Counted from the first letter of the stretch, positions 6,358 to 14,443 are shown. The stretch is 64,000 nt of DNA from Bacillus alkalicellulosilyticus (GCF_002019795.1 NZ_KV917381.1:3380068-3444067), one strand, 5' to 3'. The notes: generated from the sequence alone by a model not told the origin. A program made the numbers and translations.

Positions 6358-7278
6358 CTAATTCTTTCTTATTAGTAATAAAAATCGTTTCAACCCTTCT
6401 TTTAAAGAAAAATAAGGCTTCCAGTTTGGTAAAATCTCTTCTCCTTGCCAGGGAATCATAATTTCCCCTTCCCGGTAATTAATACCGCCCCAATGTATGA
6501 GTAATTTAAAGGCACTGATTTCCTCAAATAGCTGAACAATTTGTTTCAACTTCAGTGGTCGATTGCTCCTTACTTGGAATTTCTCAAATACTGAAAGATT
6601 ACGTTCCTCTAAGAGACGATTTCCTGCAATCACATAGGCGTTAATCACATCATCTATATAAAGTAAATCTAACAGTTGCTCCCCAGGAGACATTTTTAAC
6701 TCGGTTTGATTTATCGCTGCTTTATACAACAAGTTCATTAACTTCGGTCTAGGGTCGTCTGGTCCATAATTGTCAAATAGAGTTAATGAAACAACCTTCA
6801 AATTGGCAAAAGTCGTATAGTAACGTAATATATCTTCAAATGCCTGCTTGGTTGCAGCATATAAACTATTTGGCAAATAAACTTCTTGTTGATAATGCTG
6901 TGAAAAAGAACTCGTATTCACTAAATTTGTTACTTTATTTTTAGTCATAGCTTCTACTAAATGAGTTCCAAGTAGGATATTACTTTTTATTAATCCTTCT
7001 ATTTCACTAGGTTCATACGTTAGTTTGGCATAAGCGGCTAAATGAAAGACGATATCAGGACGTACTGAGCTTATTGCATTCTCAATAGATTGATAGGTTC
7101 CATCGTAGCAATGAACGGAAATATGTTTCTCCACTTCATGAAGCATTGAAAGCGATGACAACGGACGAGTGAGTATATGAACCTCATGACCCTCTGTAAC
7201 TAGCCGTTTCGTAAGCTGGGAGCCAATGTATCCAGTGGCTCCCGTAAGAAAAACAACCTTTTTATTATCACTAAGCAT
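6358..7278 (-). CDS. NAD(P)-dependent sugar epimerase/reductase (SDR) of CDP-sugar operon
   Basis: A 306-aa extended SDR with an intact nucleotide-binding motif GATGYIGSQL (residues 11-20) and catalytic YAATK (near 137-141). It has the general look of RfbJ/CDP-abequose-synthase or other 4-keto-sugar reductases. It overlaps the end of rfbG by 8 bases and is the third gene of the rfbF-rfbG-SDR operon. The likely reaction is reduction or epimerisation of CDP-4-keto-6-deoxy-D-glucose to a finished CDP-6-deoxyhexose in the cytoplasm. The exact product cannot be read from the sequence. No RfbH-type dehydrase is present, so a 3,6-dideoxy sugar is less likely. Confidence 0.8.
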   Translation of the reverse strand: MLSDNKKVVFLTGATGYIGSQLTKRLVTEGHEVHILTRPLSSLSMLHEVEKHISVHCYDGTYQSIENAISSVRPDIVFHLAAYAKLTYEPSEIEGLIKSNILLGTHLVEAMTKNKVTNLVNTSSFSQHYQQEVYLPNSLYAATKQAFEDILRYYTTFANLKVVSLTLFDNYGPDDPRPKLMNLLYKAAINQTELKMSPGEQLLDLLYIDDVINAYVIAGNRLLEERNLSVFEKFQVRSNRPLKLKQIVQLFEEISAFKLLIHWGGINYREGEIMIPWQGEEILPNWKPYFSLKEGLKRFLLLIRKN

Positions 7279-8368
7279 GTAGATTCACCCTTTGTTCAAA
7301 ATCTCTCATATACTTGTTAATTTGCGATATTGATACCTGTCTCATATCGTTATTTTGTTTGTATTCTTCTGTCCATATATGAATTTGCTTTAGGGCCTCA
7401 TCTAAATTCCAAACCGGACTCCACTCAAGTTGAGTTTTCGCCTTTGAACAATCTAACATTAAAAGATTTGCTTCTTGAAAGGAAGCATTAGTTGCTTTAA
7501 GATTTATACTCGAGTTAAATAGTCGTAACAGCTTTTGTACGACCTTTTCTACAGTCTGGCAATCAGAAAAGTCTGGTCCAAAATTCCAAGCATCTGCATA
7601 CTTGCTTCCTTGTTTATAAAGTTTTTCCGCTAAAATTAAATAACCACAAAGCGGCTCTAGCACATGTTGCCAAGGTCTAATGGCTAACGGATTTCTTAAT
7701 TGTAAATGTTGCCCCTTTAAAATGGCATCAAGGCATTGTGGAATAAGTCGGTCTGGAGACCAGTCACCGCCACCAATTACATTACCTGCTCTTGCTGTCG
7801 CTATACCAACATTTGGAAAGGTCGTTGTGAAAAAGGAATCACGATAAGATGCAGTAACTAACTCAGAACATGCCTTGCTAGATGAATAAGGGTCTTTTCC
7901 TCCAAGAGGTTCATTTTCTCGATAACCCCAGTACCATTCTTTATTCACATAACATTTATCAGTCGTTACATTCAAAACAGCTCTTATGTTCGCTCCCTTT
8001 TGTAAATTTCTTCTTACCGCTTCTAACACATTCACTGTACCTAACACATTTGTTTCAAATGTCTCAACTGGATGCTTATAAGACTCTCCCACGTAAGGTT
8101 GCGCCGCCAAATGAAAGACTATATCTGGATTAATCTCATTTATTATTTTTTCTAGATTTTCTCTATCGATAATATTGCCTATACGAGAATCCATCATGTG
8201 CTTTAGGTTACAAATGTCAAACATAGAAGGAGTCGTTTGTGGTAATAAAGCATAACCTGTAACTTCTGCTCCTAGTTTTGTAAGCCACAAACTAAGCCAG
8301 GAACCTTTAAAACCCGTATGCCCTGTTATAAAGACTTTCTTTCCCTTCCAGAACTTTGAATCTAGCAT
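7271..8368 (-). CDS. rfbG: CDP-glucose 4,6-dehydratase
   Basis: Converts CDP-D-glucose to CDP-4-keto-6-deoxy-D-glucose. The 365-aa protein begins FWKGKKVFITGHTGFKGSWL, with the TGHTGFKGSWL nucleotide motif typical of RfbG. The catalytic segment is DPYSSSKACSE with Tyr and Lys in the YxxxK pattern, preceded by VTTDKCY. Length is usual for the family. I chose the ATG at 8368 (MLDSKFWKGKK) by family alignment; an in-frame ATG at 8389 overlaps the end of rfbF. It lies between the cytidylyltransferase gene, which makes its substrate, and the SDR that would use its product, with overlaps or gaps of only a few bases, so the three are translationally coupled. Confidence 0.92.
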   Translation of the reverse strand: MLDSKFWKGKKVFITGHTGFKGSWLSLWLTKLGAEVTGYALLPQTTPSMFDICNLKHMMDSRIGNIIDRENLEKIINEINPDIVFHLAAQPYVGESYKHPVETFETNVLGTVNVLEAVRRNLQKGANIRAVLNVTTDKCYVNKEWYWGYRENEPLGGKDPYSSSKACSELVTASYRDSFFTTTFPNVGIATARAGNVIGGGDWSPDRLIPQCLDAILKGQHLQLRNPLAIRPWQHVLEPLCGYLILAEKLYKQGSKYADAWNFGPDFSDCQTVEKVVQKLLRLFNSSINLKATNASFQEANLLMLDCSKAKTQLEWSPVWNLDEALKQIHIWTEEYKQNNDMRQVSISQINKYMRDFEQRVNLHA

Positions 8369-8373
8369 TGGCT

Positions 8374-9150
8374 TCACCACTTCTTCCATGGCGCATTTCC
8401 GCTATTCCAAATTTTTTCTAATTGGTTTCGATCATTTAACGTATCCATTGGTTTCCAAAATCCAGTGTGTTTATAGGCAAGCAGTTCACCTTGTTGAGAC
8501 AGGACTGGTAATACATCCGTTTCAAATACTGATTCATCGTCCTCTATATAATCAAACACTTTAGGTTCTAGTACAAAGAAACCACCATTCACCCATGAAC
8601 CATCACCAGTTGGTTTTTCAATAAAATGATCCACTTTTTGATCTTTTGTGATGTCCAATGCTCCAAACCTTCCTGAAGGCTGAACGGCTGTTAGTGTTGC
8701 AAGCTTTTGATGTTTTTTATGGTGTTTAACTAACTCAGGTATATTGACATCAGAGACTCCATCTCCATATGTTGCTAAAAAAGGCTCGTTTTGAACAAAT
8801 GGTTTAATCCGACCAATTCTTCCTCCTGTCATCGAATGGTCTCCTGTATCTACTAGAGTAACCTTCCATGATTCAACATCAGCTTGATGAATGGTCATTT
8901 GAGACTTACTTTCCGTATATTCAAAGGTCACATCTGCTCGATGAAGTAAATAAGAAGCAAAATAATCTTTAATGACATGAGCTTTATACCCTAAGCAAAT
9001 GATAAACTCGTTAAACCCATACGAAGAATAGATTTTCATAATGTGCCACAATATCGGTTTCCCACCAATTTCAACCATTGGCTTTGGCTTTGTTTGGGTT
9101 TCTTCACTAATTCTAGTTCCATATCCACCAGCTAAAATTACTACTTTCAT
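8374..9150 (-). CDS. rfbF: Glucose-1-phosphate cytidylyltransferase
   Basis: Makes CDP-glucose from glucose-1-phosphate and CTP. The 258-aa protein starts KVVILAGGYGTRISEETQ followed by KPKPMVEIGGKPILWHIM, the nucleotidyltransferase signature of RfbF. Further family motifs are TGDHSMTGGRI near 151, NEPFLATYGDGVSD and WVNGGFFVLEP. AAAGGGAGGTT precedes the ATG. It is the first gene of the operon rfbF-rfbG-SDR, which supplies a CDP-6-deoxyhexose. The neighbouring glycosyltransferases and spore-type proteins suggest that the sugar decorates the spore surface (inference); a partial CATATGGTT element lies upstream, one base off the sigma-K -10 pattern. Confidence 0.93.
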   Translation of the reverse strand: MKVVILAGGYGTRISEETQTKPKPMVEIGGKPILWHIMKIYSSYGFNEFIICLGYKAHVIKDYFASYLLHRADVTFEYTESKSQMTIHQADVESWKVTLVDTGDHSMTGGRIGRIKPFVQNEPFLATYGDGVSDVNIPELVKHHKKHQKLATLTAVQPSGRFGALDITKDQKVDHFIEKPTGDGSWVNGGFFVLEPKVFDYIEDDESVFETDVLPVLSQQGELLAYKHTGFWKPMDTLNDRNQLEKIWNSGNAPWKKW

Positions 9151-9333
9151 GGTTTAACCTCCCTTTACTTATCTATCTTTAACCATATGGATTTTTGGTT
9201 GAATTTGATTGGATGAAGTAACCATTCCTAGTAAAATTGGTGATTGTCCCCATGTCACTTTGTATATTTTCATCATATAGTGGAGAGAAGCGGAGATGGA
9301 TTTACCTAAAATTTGGTTATAGGAGGAGTTAAT

Positions 9334-11253
9334 TTGAAAAAAGAGGTGAAGACTATAGCGCAACCAAACATATGCGTTATGGTAAGTAAAGATTATATTT
9401 TACAAATACTTGCCCTTTACAATTCGCTGTGTAAACATACACCAAAGTTTACTTTATGGATTTGCTGTATGGATAAAAGGTCGATGCTGTTTTTAAAGAA
9501 AATAAACTTAAAAAATGTAATTTATATTCCGGTTGAAGCAATAGAAACCAAAGAGTTACGGTCCGTGAAGAAAAAACGGAAAGTCAATGAATATTGTTGG
9601 ACACTAAAAGCCCCATTGCTCGAATATGTGATGGAAAAATATCATTTGGATTCTTTGCTTTATTGCGACGGAGATATGTATTTTTTTGATGATGCACAAA
9701 AAATACTAGATGATTGGAGCAATGGCTCTGTCTATTTATGTACCCAAAGAGATATGGATTGGGTTGAAGAGAAATACGGAAAATATCAAGCTGGCCTCAT
9801 TGGATTTAAGAATAACGAAGAAGGACGAAAAGCATTACAGTGGTGGAAAGAAAGATGTATAGAATGGTGCTATGCAGACCCGGACGATTCAAGATTTGGA
9901 GATCAAAAATATTTAGATGAGATTCCAAATCGTACAGAAGGCGTAACAATCTCAAACCACTTAGGTGTCGATGCGGCTCCATGGAATACGATCTATAATA
10001 ATGATTTCAAAATCACTCAAAAAGAAGGGCATGTATGTATTGAGAATGAGAGATTAATAGCCTATCATTTTGCATGTTTGGATATCTTCTCTAATACAGA
10101 ATTTGATTTATGGTCACTTGATACGTTACAAATTCCAGCTCCTATTAAAAATCTTATATATATCCCTTATTTAAACGAACTCCGCACCATTTTAAAGGAA
10201 TTAATAAAGCTAGGATTCCAACCTCAGACTTTATATAGTAAGAAGAGAAAAGAAACAGCGAAAACGTATTATAAATATACAGCGTTTAAACGAGAAATGG
10301 ACCAATATGAAGACTTTTATTGTTTTACTACGATTATGAGTAATGAAACCCTAATAAAAGGATTAGCGCTTTATAAATCAATTAAAAAGCATACGAATGC
10401 TTTTCATTTATGGATTTGTTGTATGGACCAGCTTACCTTTCAAACCTTAACAAAACTTAAACTAGAGAATACAACACTTATCAAAGTAGAACGAATTGAA
10501 AAAAACTTATATAAAACATTAAAGAAAAGTCGTTCGTTAAAGGAATGCTGCTGGACGATGAAAGCCCCATTATGCCAGCATATTCTCGACCGATATAAAG
10601 AGGTTAATAAAATTATCTATTGTGATGCTGATATGTATTTCTTTTCACATCCAAAGCCTATACTTGAGCAATGGTCTACAGCATCGTTTTTCCTTATAAA
10701 ACAACGAAGTACAAAACAAATTGAAGCGGCACATGGTATGTACCAAGCAGGGCTTGTAGGTTTTAAACAAGAAGAAAATAGTCGAAAAATGCTTCAGTGG
10801 TGGAAGCAAAAATGCCTAAACTGGTGCTTTGACAAATTCAATGATAAATATAGAAGATGGGGTGACCAAAAATACTTTAATCGAATTGCCGACTATCATG
10901 AGAATATTACAATTTTCTCACATAAAGGCATAAACGCGGCCCCATGGAATGTTGTAATGAATAATGAACCCGTTTCTAAGAAAGAGAATAGCGTTTTTGT
11001 ATCGAATAGTCCATTGGTCTGCTTTCATTTTGGCAGTCTTCTTTTAATAAATGAAACTAAATTTGATTTATGGAAATTAGAAAAACTAACATTTAGGAAA
11101 CCTGTACTTGAGCTTATTTATCAACCATACCTTTATACTTTAAAACTAGTATGTCATGAAATAAAAACAAAGTGCGAACACAAAAATATCCAACCATTTC
11201 TTGTCAGTCTTCCCTCAGACTATTCGTGTGTAAATGAATATGAATTATCTTAA
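9334..11253 (+). CDS. Tandem-duplicated GT-A glycosyltransferase
   Basis: A 639-aa protein made of two homologous halves, roughly residues 10-300 and 315-610. Paired motifs: FTLWICCMD/FHLWICCMD, CWTLKAPL/CWTMKAPL, YCDGDMYFF/YCDADMYFF (the DxD metal and nucleotide-sugar site), YQAGLIGFK/YQAGLVGFK, GDQKY in both and DAAPWN/NAAPWN. Both halves keep the DxD, so both may be active. The start is TTG at 9334, since AGGAGG lies 8 bases upstream; the upstream TTG at 9313 is inside the leader. No signal or membrane segment, so it acts in the cytoplasm. It is divergent from the CDP-sugar operon. A bifunctional transferase adding two sugars, or a repeating disaccharide, is an attractive inference. Confidence 0.8.
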   Translation: MKKEVKTIAQPNICVMVSKDYILQILALYNSLCKHTPKFTLWICCMDKRSMLFLKKINLKNVIYIPVEAIETKELRSVKKKRKVNEYCWTLKAPLLEYVMEKYHLDSLLYCDGDMYFFDDAQKILDDWSNGSVYLCTQRDMDWVEEKYGKYQAGLIGFKNNEEGRKALQWWKERCIEWCYADPDDSRFGDQKYLDEIPNRTEGVTISNHLGVDAAPWNTIYNNDFKITQKEGHVCIENERLIAYHFACLDIFSNTEFDLWSLDTLQIPAPIKNLIYIPYLNELRTILKELIKLGFQPQTLYSKKRKETAKTYYKYTAFKREMDQYEDFYCFTTIMSNETLIKGLALYKSIKKHTNAFHLWICCMDQLTFQTLTKLKLENTTLIKVERIEKNLYKTLKKSRSLKECCWTMKAPLCQHILDRYKEVNKIIYCDADMYFFSHPKPILEQWSTASFFLIKQRSTKQIEAAHGMYQAGLVGFKQEENSRKMLQWWKQKCLNWCFDKFNDKYRRWGDQKYFNRIADYHENITIFSHKGINAAPWNVVMNNEPVSKKENSVFVSNSPLVCFHFGSLLLINETKFDLWKLEKLTFRKPVLELIYQPYLYTLKLVCHEIKTKCEHKNIQPFLVSLPSDYSCVNEYELS

Positions 11254-11269
11254 AACATGCAATTCTCTA

Positions 11270-11515
11270 ATTGAGGGTGCGACAAAAGGTTGTTTTTAGG
11301 GGACACTGAAAAAGTCAAACCAACTTTTCAAATGCCTTTAATTATAATGGCAATGGCTTCACTCGTTGTCCGCCTGCTACGAGAAGACCACTCGTAACAG
11401 GCTTTAAAAAAATTCAACGGTTACGCACATTGCTAAGAGGGCACTGAAAAAGTTAAAAACCTAACTTTTTCAGCGCCCTCTGTTTTTAACCTTTTGTCCC
11501 ACCCTCTATACTAGT
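11270..11515. repeat. Composite interspersed palindrome E3
   Basis: This fills the 317-base gap between convergent genes ending at 11253 and 11571. Outer arms GACAAAAGGTTGTTTTTA and GTTTTTAACCTTTTGTC enclose three inner modules: a degenerate copy of the CACTGAAAAAGT palindrome, a hairpin GCCTGCTACGAG/CTCGTAACAGGC with outer GTTG/CAAC arms, and an intact AGAGGGCACTGAAAAAGTT ... AACTTTTTCAGCGCCCTCT palindrome. It is the most complex copy of the family in the window and contains no gene. Confidence 0.8.
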
Positions 11516-11534
11516 TCTTCTTCCTACCCTGGAT

Positions 11535-11561
11535 GGGCTGTCCCATAGAATGGAACAGCCC
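11535..11561 (-). terminator. Hairpin after P4 gene
   Basis: GGGCTGT/ACAGCCC stem with an inner CCAT/ATGG pair, just downstream of the stop of 11571-11798 on the minus strand. The GGCTGTTC arm resembles the hairpin at the end of P5 (14146-14176). Confidence 0.5.
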
Positions 11562-11570
11562 TTCTTGCAA

Positions 11571-11798
11571 TTACTCATTTACAGGACCAAAGAATCCGTC
11601 TTCTTCCTGTTGTTGGAACTGGAATTGCGCTTGGTCTTGTTCTTGGAATGCATCAGCTAATGCTTTAGCTGCTGCTTTTGTAAATGCAGAAGCCTCTACA
11701 AACACATATGAGTTTCCACTTTTTACAACGTTCGCTGATACGCCATCTGCTGCCGGACGTCGTACTGGACGATGAATAGGTCGTTTATTGTTATTCAT
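11571..11798 (-). CDS. SGNS-V-V-SAF small protein (P4)
   Basis: A 75-aa protein: basic start NNNKRPIHRPVRRPAADGV, core SANVVKSGNSYVFVEASAF, Ala-rich helix TKAAAKALADAF, and a Gln/Phe-alternating tail (QAQFQFQQQEEDGFFGPVNE). It is very close to P5 at 14190 at both protein and DNA level; a stretch of over 30 bases covering the RRPAADG region is identical. The ATG at 11798 is chosen for its AAAGGAGGTG ribosome site, shared with P5. A CATAGTATA element lies upstream. Likely a small self-associating spore-surface protein (inference); no named family recognised. Confidence 0.65.
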   Translation of the reverse strand: MNNNKRPIHRPVRRPAADGVSANVVKSGNSYVFVEASAFTKAAAKALADAFQEQDQAQFQFQQQEEDGFFGPVNE

Positions 11799-11828
11799 AT
11801 CTTTTTCACCTCCTTTTAGAGGATACTT

Positions 11829-11837
11829 TATACTATG
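11829..11837 (-). promoter_or_regulatory. Sigma-K-like -10 element for P4
   Basis: CATAGTATA on the minus strand, followed by AAAGTATCCTCT. The same arrangement, CATAGGATAAAGTATCCTCT, lies upstream of P5. The -35 AC is absent at the ideal spacing. Confidence 0.5.
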
Positions 11838-11969
11838 AGGTTGATAGAATAATAGCACGGCACTGTTACTAGATGAATCGCACATTTACACTAGAGTTGT
11901 ATTCACATACCGACTACCACATGAAGCGGCTGTCCAACTTTTGACTTATGGGTAATAGCCCACTTTTAT

Positions 11970-12003
11970 GAAAAAAAGACCAATAAAAAGACTATTGGCC
12001 CAA
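11970..12003 (-). terminator. Terminator of the glycosyltransferase pair
   Basis: On the minus strand CCAATA pairs with TATTGG around GTCTTTT and is followed by TCTTTTTTT. It is downstream of the gene ending at 12019. Confidence 0.65.
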
Positions 12004-12018
12004 AAATCATTCATGTCG

Positions 12019-12696
12019 TTACTTAATACCTGAACTAAAATGTCCCTTAAACGGAATTTGAATTGTATCTTTTTTTATTTCTGATGCTGTTACTTTCCAC
12101 GTGTGTTCAGATTCATCTCTTCGAATGACAGCAAAATGTTTTTTGTTGGTAGAGTAGACCTTATAGCCTTTTTGGATGACATCATTTATAAAAAAATAAT
12201 CCTCTGCATACGTTCGGTCTCGAAAGTTTACTTGTTTCCACACATCTTTTTTGAAAAACAAAGTTGCTCCAGCAACCTTATCTGTATAACCTTCACCTTC
12301 CCAATTCAAGCAGTGGAGGGCATTCTCATTTTGGAAGTAAATATAAAAAACACTTTTTCCAACGATCGCTATTCTCTCATCTCTTTTCATTGCCTCAAAT
12401 GCCTGGGTTAAATAGCGTGCTCCATAATAGTCGTCATCATCAAATTTTGCAATATACTTATTTTTAGCCTTTTTTATTGCATAATTTAAACAATATCCAA
12501 GTGATTTTGCTTCATCTACTCGGTAAACTTTCACATTCTTATTTTGTTTCGCTCGTTTCTCCCAAAGTTTCCTATCCATATCATTTTTATTTAAAATGAT
12601 AATAAGCTCTTTCTCTTTCCAATCTTGTCGGTCAAAGTTCTCAAAGATATTATTAATACAACTGTCTCTTACTGTACTCGTAATTACCGAAATCAA
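12019..12696 (-). CDS. Family 2 glycosyltransferase
   Basis: A 225-aa GT2/GT-A protein: MISVITSTVRDSCINNIFENF opens the nucleotide-binding fold (in two parts, ISVITSTVRD and NNIFENF), followed by QDWKEKELIIILN and then KFDDDDYYGARYL, whose DDDD includes the DxD metal site near residue 81. The acceptor part has WEGEGYTDKVAGATLFF and YAEDYFF, where the ED pair fits the catalytic base region. It starts with TTG; its ribosome site GGAGGG overlaps the stop codon of the upstream gene (12703), so the two glycosyltransferases are coupled. Short for the family, single domain, cytoplasmic. Its donor is unknown; the nearby CDP-sugar operon is a candidate source. Confidence 0.82.
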   Translation of the reverse strand: MISVITSTVRDSCINNIFENFDRQDWKEKELIIILNKNDMDRKLWEKRAKQNKNVKVYRVDEAKSLGYCLNYAIKKAKNKYIAKFDDDDYYGARYLTQAFEAMKRDERIAIVGKSVFYIYFQNENALHCLNWEGEGYTDKVAGATLFFKKDVWKQVNFRDRTYAEDYFFINDVIQKGYKVYSTNKKHFAVIRRDESEHTWKVTASEIKKDTIQIPFKGHFSSGIK

Positions 12697-12702
12697 ATCG
12701 TT

Positions 12703-13980
12703 TTACCCTCCTAACTTAAAAAGTTTTTGCTCAAACAAATGTATAAAATGGTTATATTTTTCTCTTTCTTTAATTTGTAGAAGGTCTTGTTTAATCTCTT
12801 CTTGTTTTTCTTTCGTAATTCCAGCCTCTCTTAAGACGATATTCCTATCTTTCTTCTCTATGAGTAGCTTAGGTATCACTGTAATTATCTGTGTAAATGC
12901 TCCTTTAACAGCTTTGTGTTCATTTGGATGGTTCTCACATAACCTTTCATACTGGGTTAAGACATTATTAATATCATGTAAGTCTATTAATTCAATGAGT
13001 TCAAGACCTAATACCAAAACATTTACATCTGGATGTTTTTTTGTAAACAAATAATAATTAAATATAGCTTCGTCTCTTTTACTTTCTCCAATAGGGTGTT
13101 CTTGATGGTAAGAGTAACCTCTTGGGTTAACAATAAAGGTGGCACCAGCTTTATAGAACCGATAACCTAATTCCCAATCCTCATACCCATACAAAACAAA
13201 TTCTTCATCTAGCAACCCAACTTCCTTAAAAAAGTCTCTCTTAACAGAAACGTTTCCTGTCAAAAAACCCATCCATGGAAATTTAAAACTAGTTAATCCT
13301 TCACCGTATTTCCATACAATTTGGTTTGCATAATACCGATCCTTTAAGGACATTACATTATACTTTTGTGTTAAAATATCTTCTTTAGCAACTAAGCTAA
13401 ACCATTTTTTTCGCTTGGTATATTCGTTTGATTCAAATTCTGTAAATCTTTGTTCGAACACTGGGTCTGCCTTAGCTAATTCCTTTACTGTTCCAAGTTG
13501 GTCTGTTGAGAACTGAGGATAGATTACGGTATACGAATTTCTAAGGTGAAACCCACCTGTTACTATAGCCCTGTCATGCTTCATATGTTCTTCAACATGA
13601 CTTTTGATAAAATCAGGTGGAACAATCATCTCTGCATCAATTAAAACTATGATTTTCCCCTTAGACAATTTAATTCCAGTATTCCTAGCTTTTGCTCTAC
13701 CTAAGTTTTTGAAACAACGAACATATCGAAAAGGATATGGTACCTTTAATTTACTTATTACCTTAAACGTTTCATCACTGGAAGCATCATCAACAAAAAC
13801 AACTTCAAGCTTTTTCAAGTCTATAGTTTGTGATTCTAAAGAATATAAGGATAATAGGTTTAACGGATATTTGTTAAATGATGGAATGATTAAAGATACC
13901 TCAATAGTATCTTTTTCTTGTATCCAGAGTTTATTTACAATTTGTTGATATTTTTTAGGTTTATGTCTATGAAATCTCAT
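12703..13980 (-). CDS. Family 2 glycosyltransferase with C-terminal extension
   Basis: A 425-aa protein. The GT2 domain runs from about residue 28: VSLIIPSFNKYPLNLLSLYS, VVFVDDASSDETFKVI, NLGRAKARNTGIKLSKG and VLIDAEMIVPPDF, where DAE takes the place of the usual DxD. WMGFLTGNVSVKR and DEEFVLYGYEDWELGYRF fit the galactosyltransferase-type C-terminal part of GT2 enzymes, with YED as the probable catalytic acid region. The last 110 residues are Lys/Glu-rich helices of unknown role. GGAGG precedes the ATG. It is the first gene of a two-gene operon flanked by the near-identical small genes P4 and P5. A role in spore-surface glycosylation is inference. Confidence 0.8.
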   Translation of the reverse strand: MRFHRHKPKKYQQIVNKLWIQEKDTIEVSLIIPSFNKYPLNLLSLYSLESQTIDLKKLEVVFVDDASSDETFKVISKLKVPYPFRYVRCFKNLGRAKARNTGIKLSKGKIIVLIDAEMIVPPDFIKSHVEEHMKHDRAIVTGGFHLRNSYTVIYPQFSTDQLGTVKELAKADPVFEQRFTEFESNEYTKRKKWFSLVAKEDILTQKYNVMSLKDRYYANQIVWKYGEGLTSFKFPWMGFLTGNVSVKRDFFKEVGLLDEEFVLYGYEDWELGYRFYKAGATFIVNPRGYSYHQEHPIGESKRDEAIFNYYLFTKKHPDVNVLVLGLELIELIDLHDINNVLTQYERLCENHPNEHKAVKGAFTQIITVIPKLLIEKKDRNIVLREAGITKEKQEEIKQDLLQIKEREKYNHFIHLFEQKLFKLGG

Positions 13981-14145
13981 CTATTTCCTCCCATATAGTC
14001 AGCTTAGTAGCATTCTATTATCAAAGTGAGTAGATTGTTCATTTAACGAGAGGAATCAGGCAATAAATGAAGCGATAACCTAGTAATCACTTTCAATACC
14101 TTTGATTATGGCGAGGATAGCCATATTATTGAGTCATCGCAAAAT

Positions 14146-14176
14146 AAGTAGGCTGTTCAAATTGAACAGCCTACTT
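14146..14176 (-). terminator. Hairpin terminator after P5
   Basis: AAGTAGGCTGTTCAA pairs perfectly with TTGAACAGCCTACTT; on the minus strand it is followed by ATTTTG. It lies just past the stop of 14190-14402. Confidence 0.75.
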
Positions 14177-14189
14177 GAATAATTTTCCT

Positions 14190-14402
14190 TTAGTAAGGAC
14201 CTTCTTCTTCTTGGAATTGGAATTGTGCTTGGAATTGGTCTTGGTCTTGGAATGCATCTGCTAATGCTTTTGCTGCTGCCTTTGAAAAGGCTGATGCTTC
14301 TACAAAAACGTATGAGTTACCACTTTTAACAACGTTTGCTGATACACCATCTGCTGCCGGACGTCGTACTGGACGATGAACTGGGCGTTTATGATTATTC
14401 AT
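14190..14402 (-). CDS. SGNS-V-V-SAF small protein (P5)
   Basis: A 70-aa protein almost the twin of P4: NNHKRPVHRPVRRPAADGV, then SANVVKSGNSYVFVEASAF, SKAAAKALADAF and a tail DQDQFQAQFQFQEEEGPY that again alternates Gln with Phe/Ala. The ATG at 14402 has the ribosome site AAAGGAGGTG, identical to that of P4. A CATAGGATA element lies upstream and a perfect hairpin follows. P4 and P5 are in the same orientation and bracket the two glycosyltransferase genes, so recombination between them could delete or duplicate that pair. Function unknown; spore-surface structural role inferred. Confidence 0.65.
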   Translation of the reverse strand: MNNHKRPVHRPVRRPAADGVSANVVKSGNSYVFVEASAFSKAAAKALADAFQDQDQFQAQFQFQEEEGPY

Positions 14403-14434
14403 ATCTTTTTCACCTCCTTTCACAGAGGATACTT

Positions 14435-14443
14435 TATCCTATG
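14435..14443 (-). promoter_or_regulatory. Sigma-K-like -10 element for P5
   Basis: CATAGGATA on the minus strand, followed by AAAG; the 12-base string is identical to the promoter of the DUF1360 operon at 4690-4698. No AC at the ideal -35 spacing. Confidence 0.5.

Noticed and set aside
9239-9333. Sigma-K promoter for the tandem glycosyltransferase
   Set aside because: Only CATATAGTG is present, one base off the CATANNNTA pattern, and spacing to an AC is 15 bases; too weak to call.
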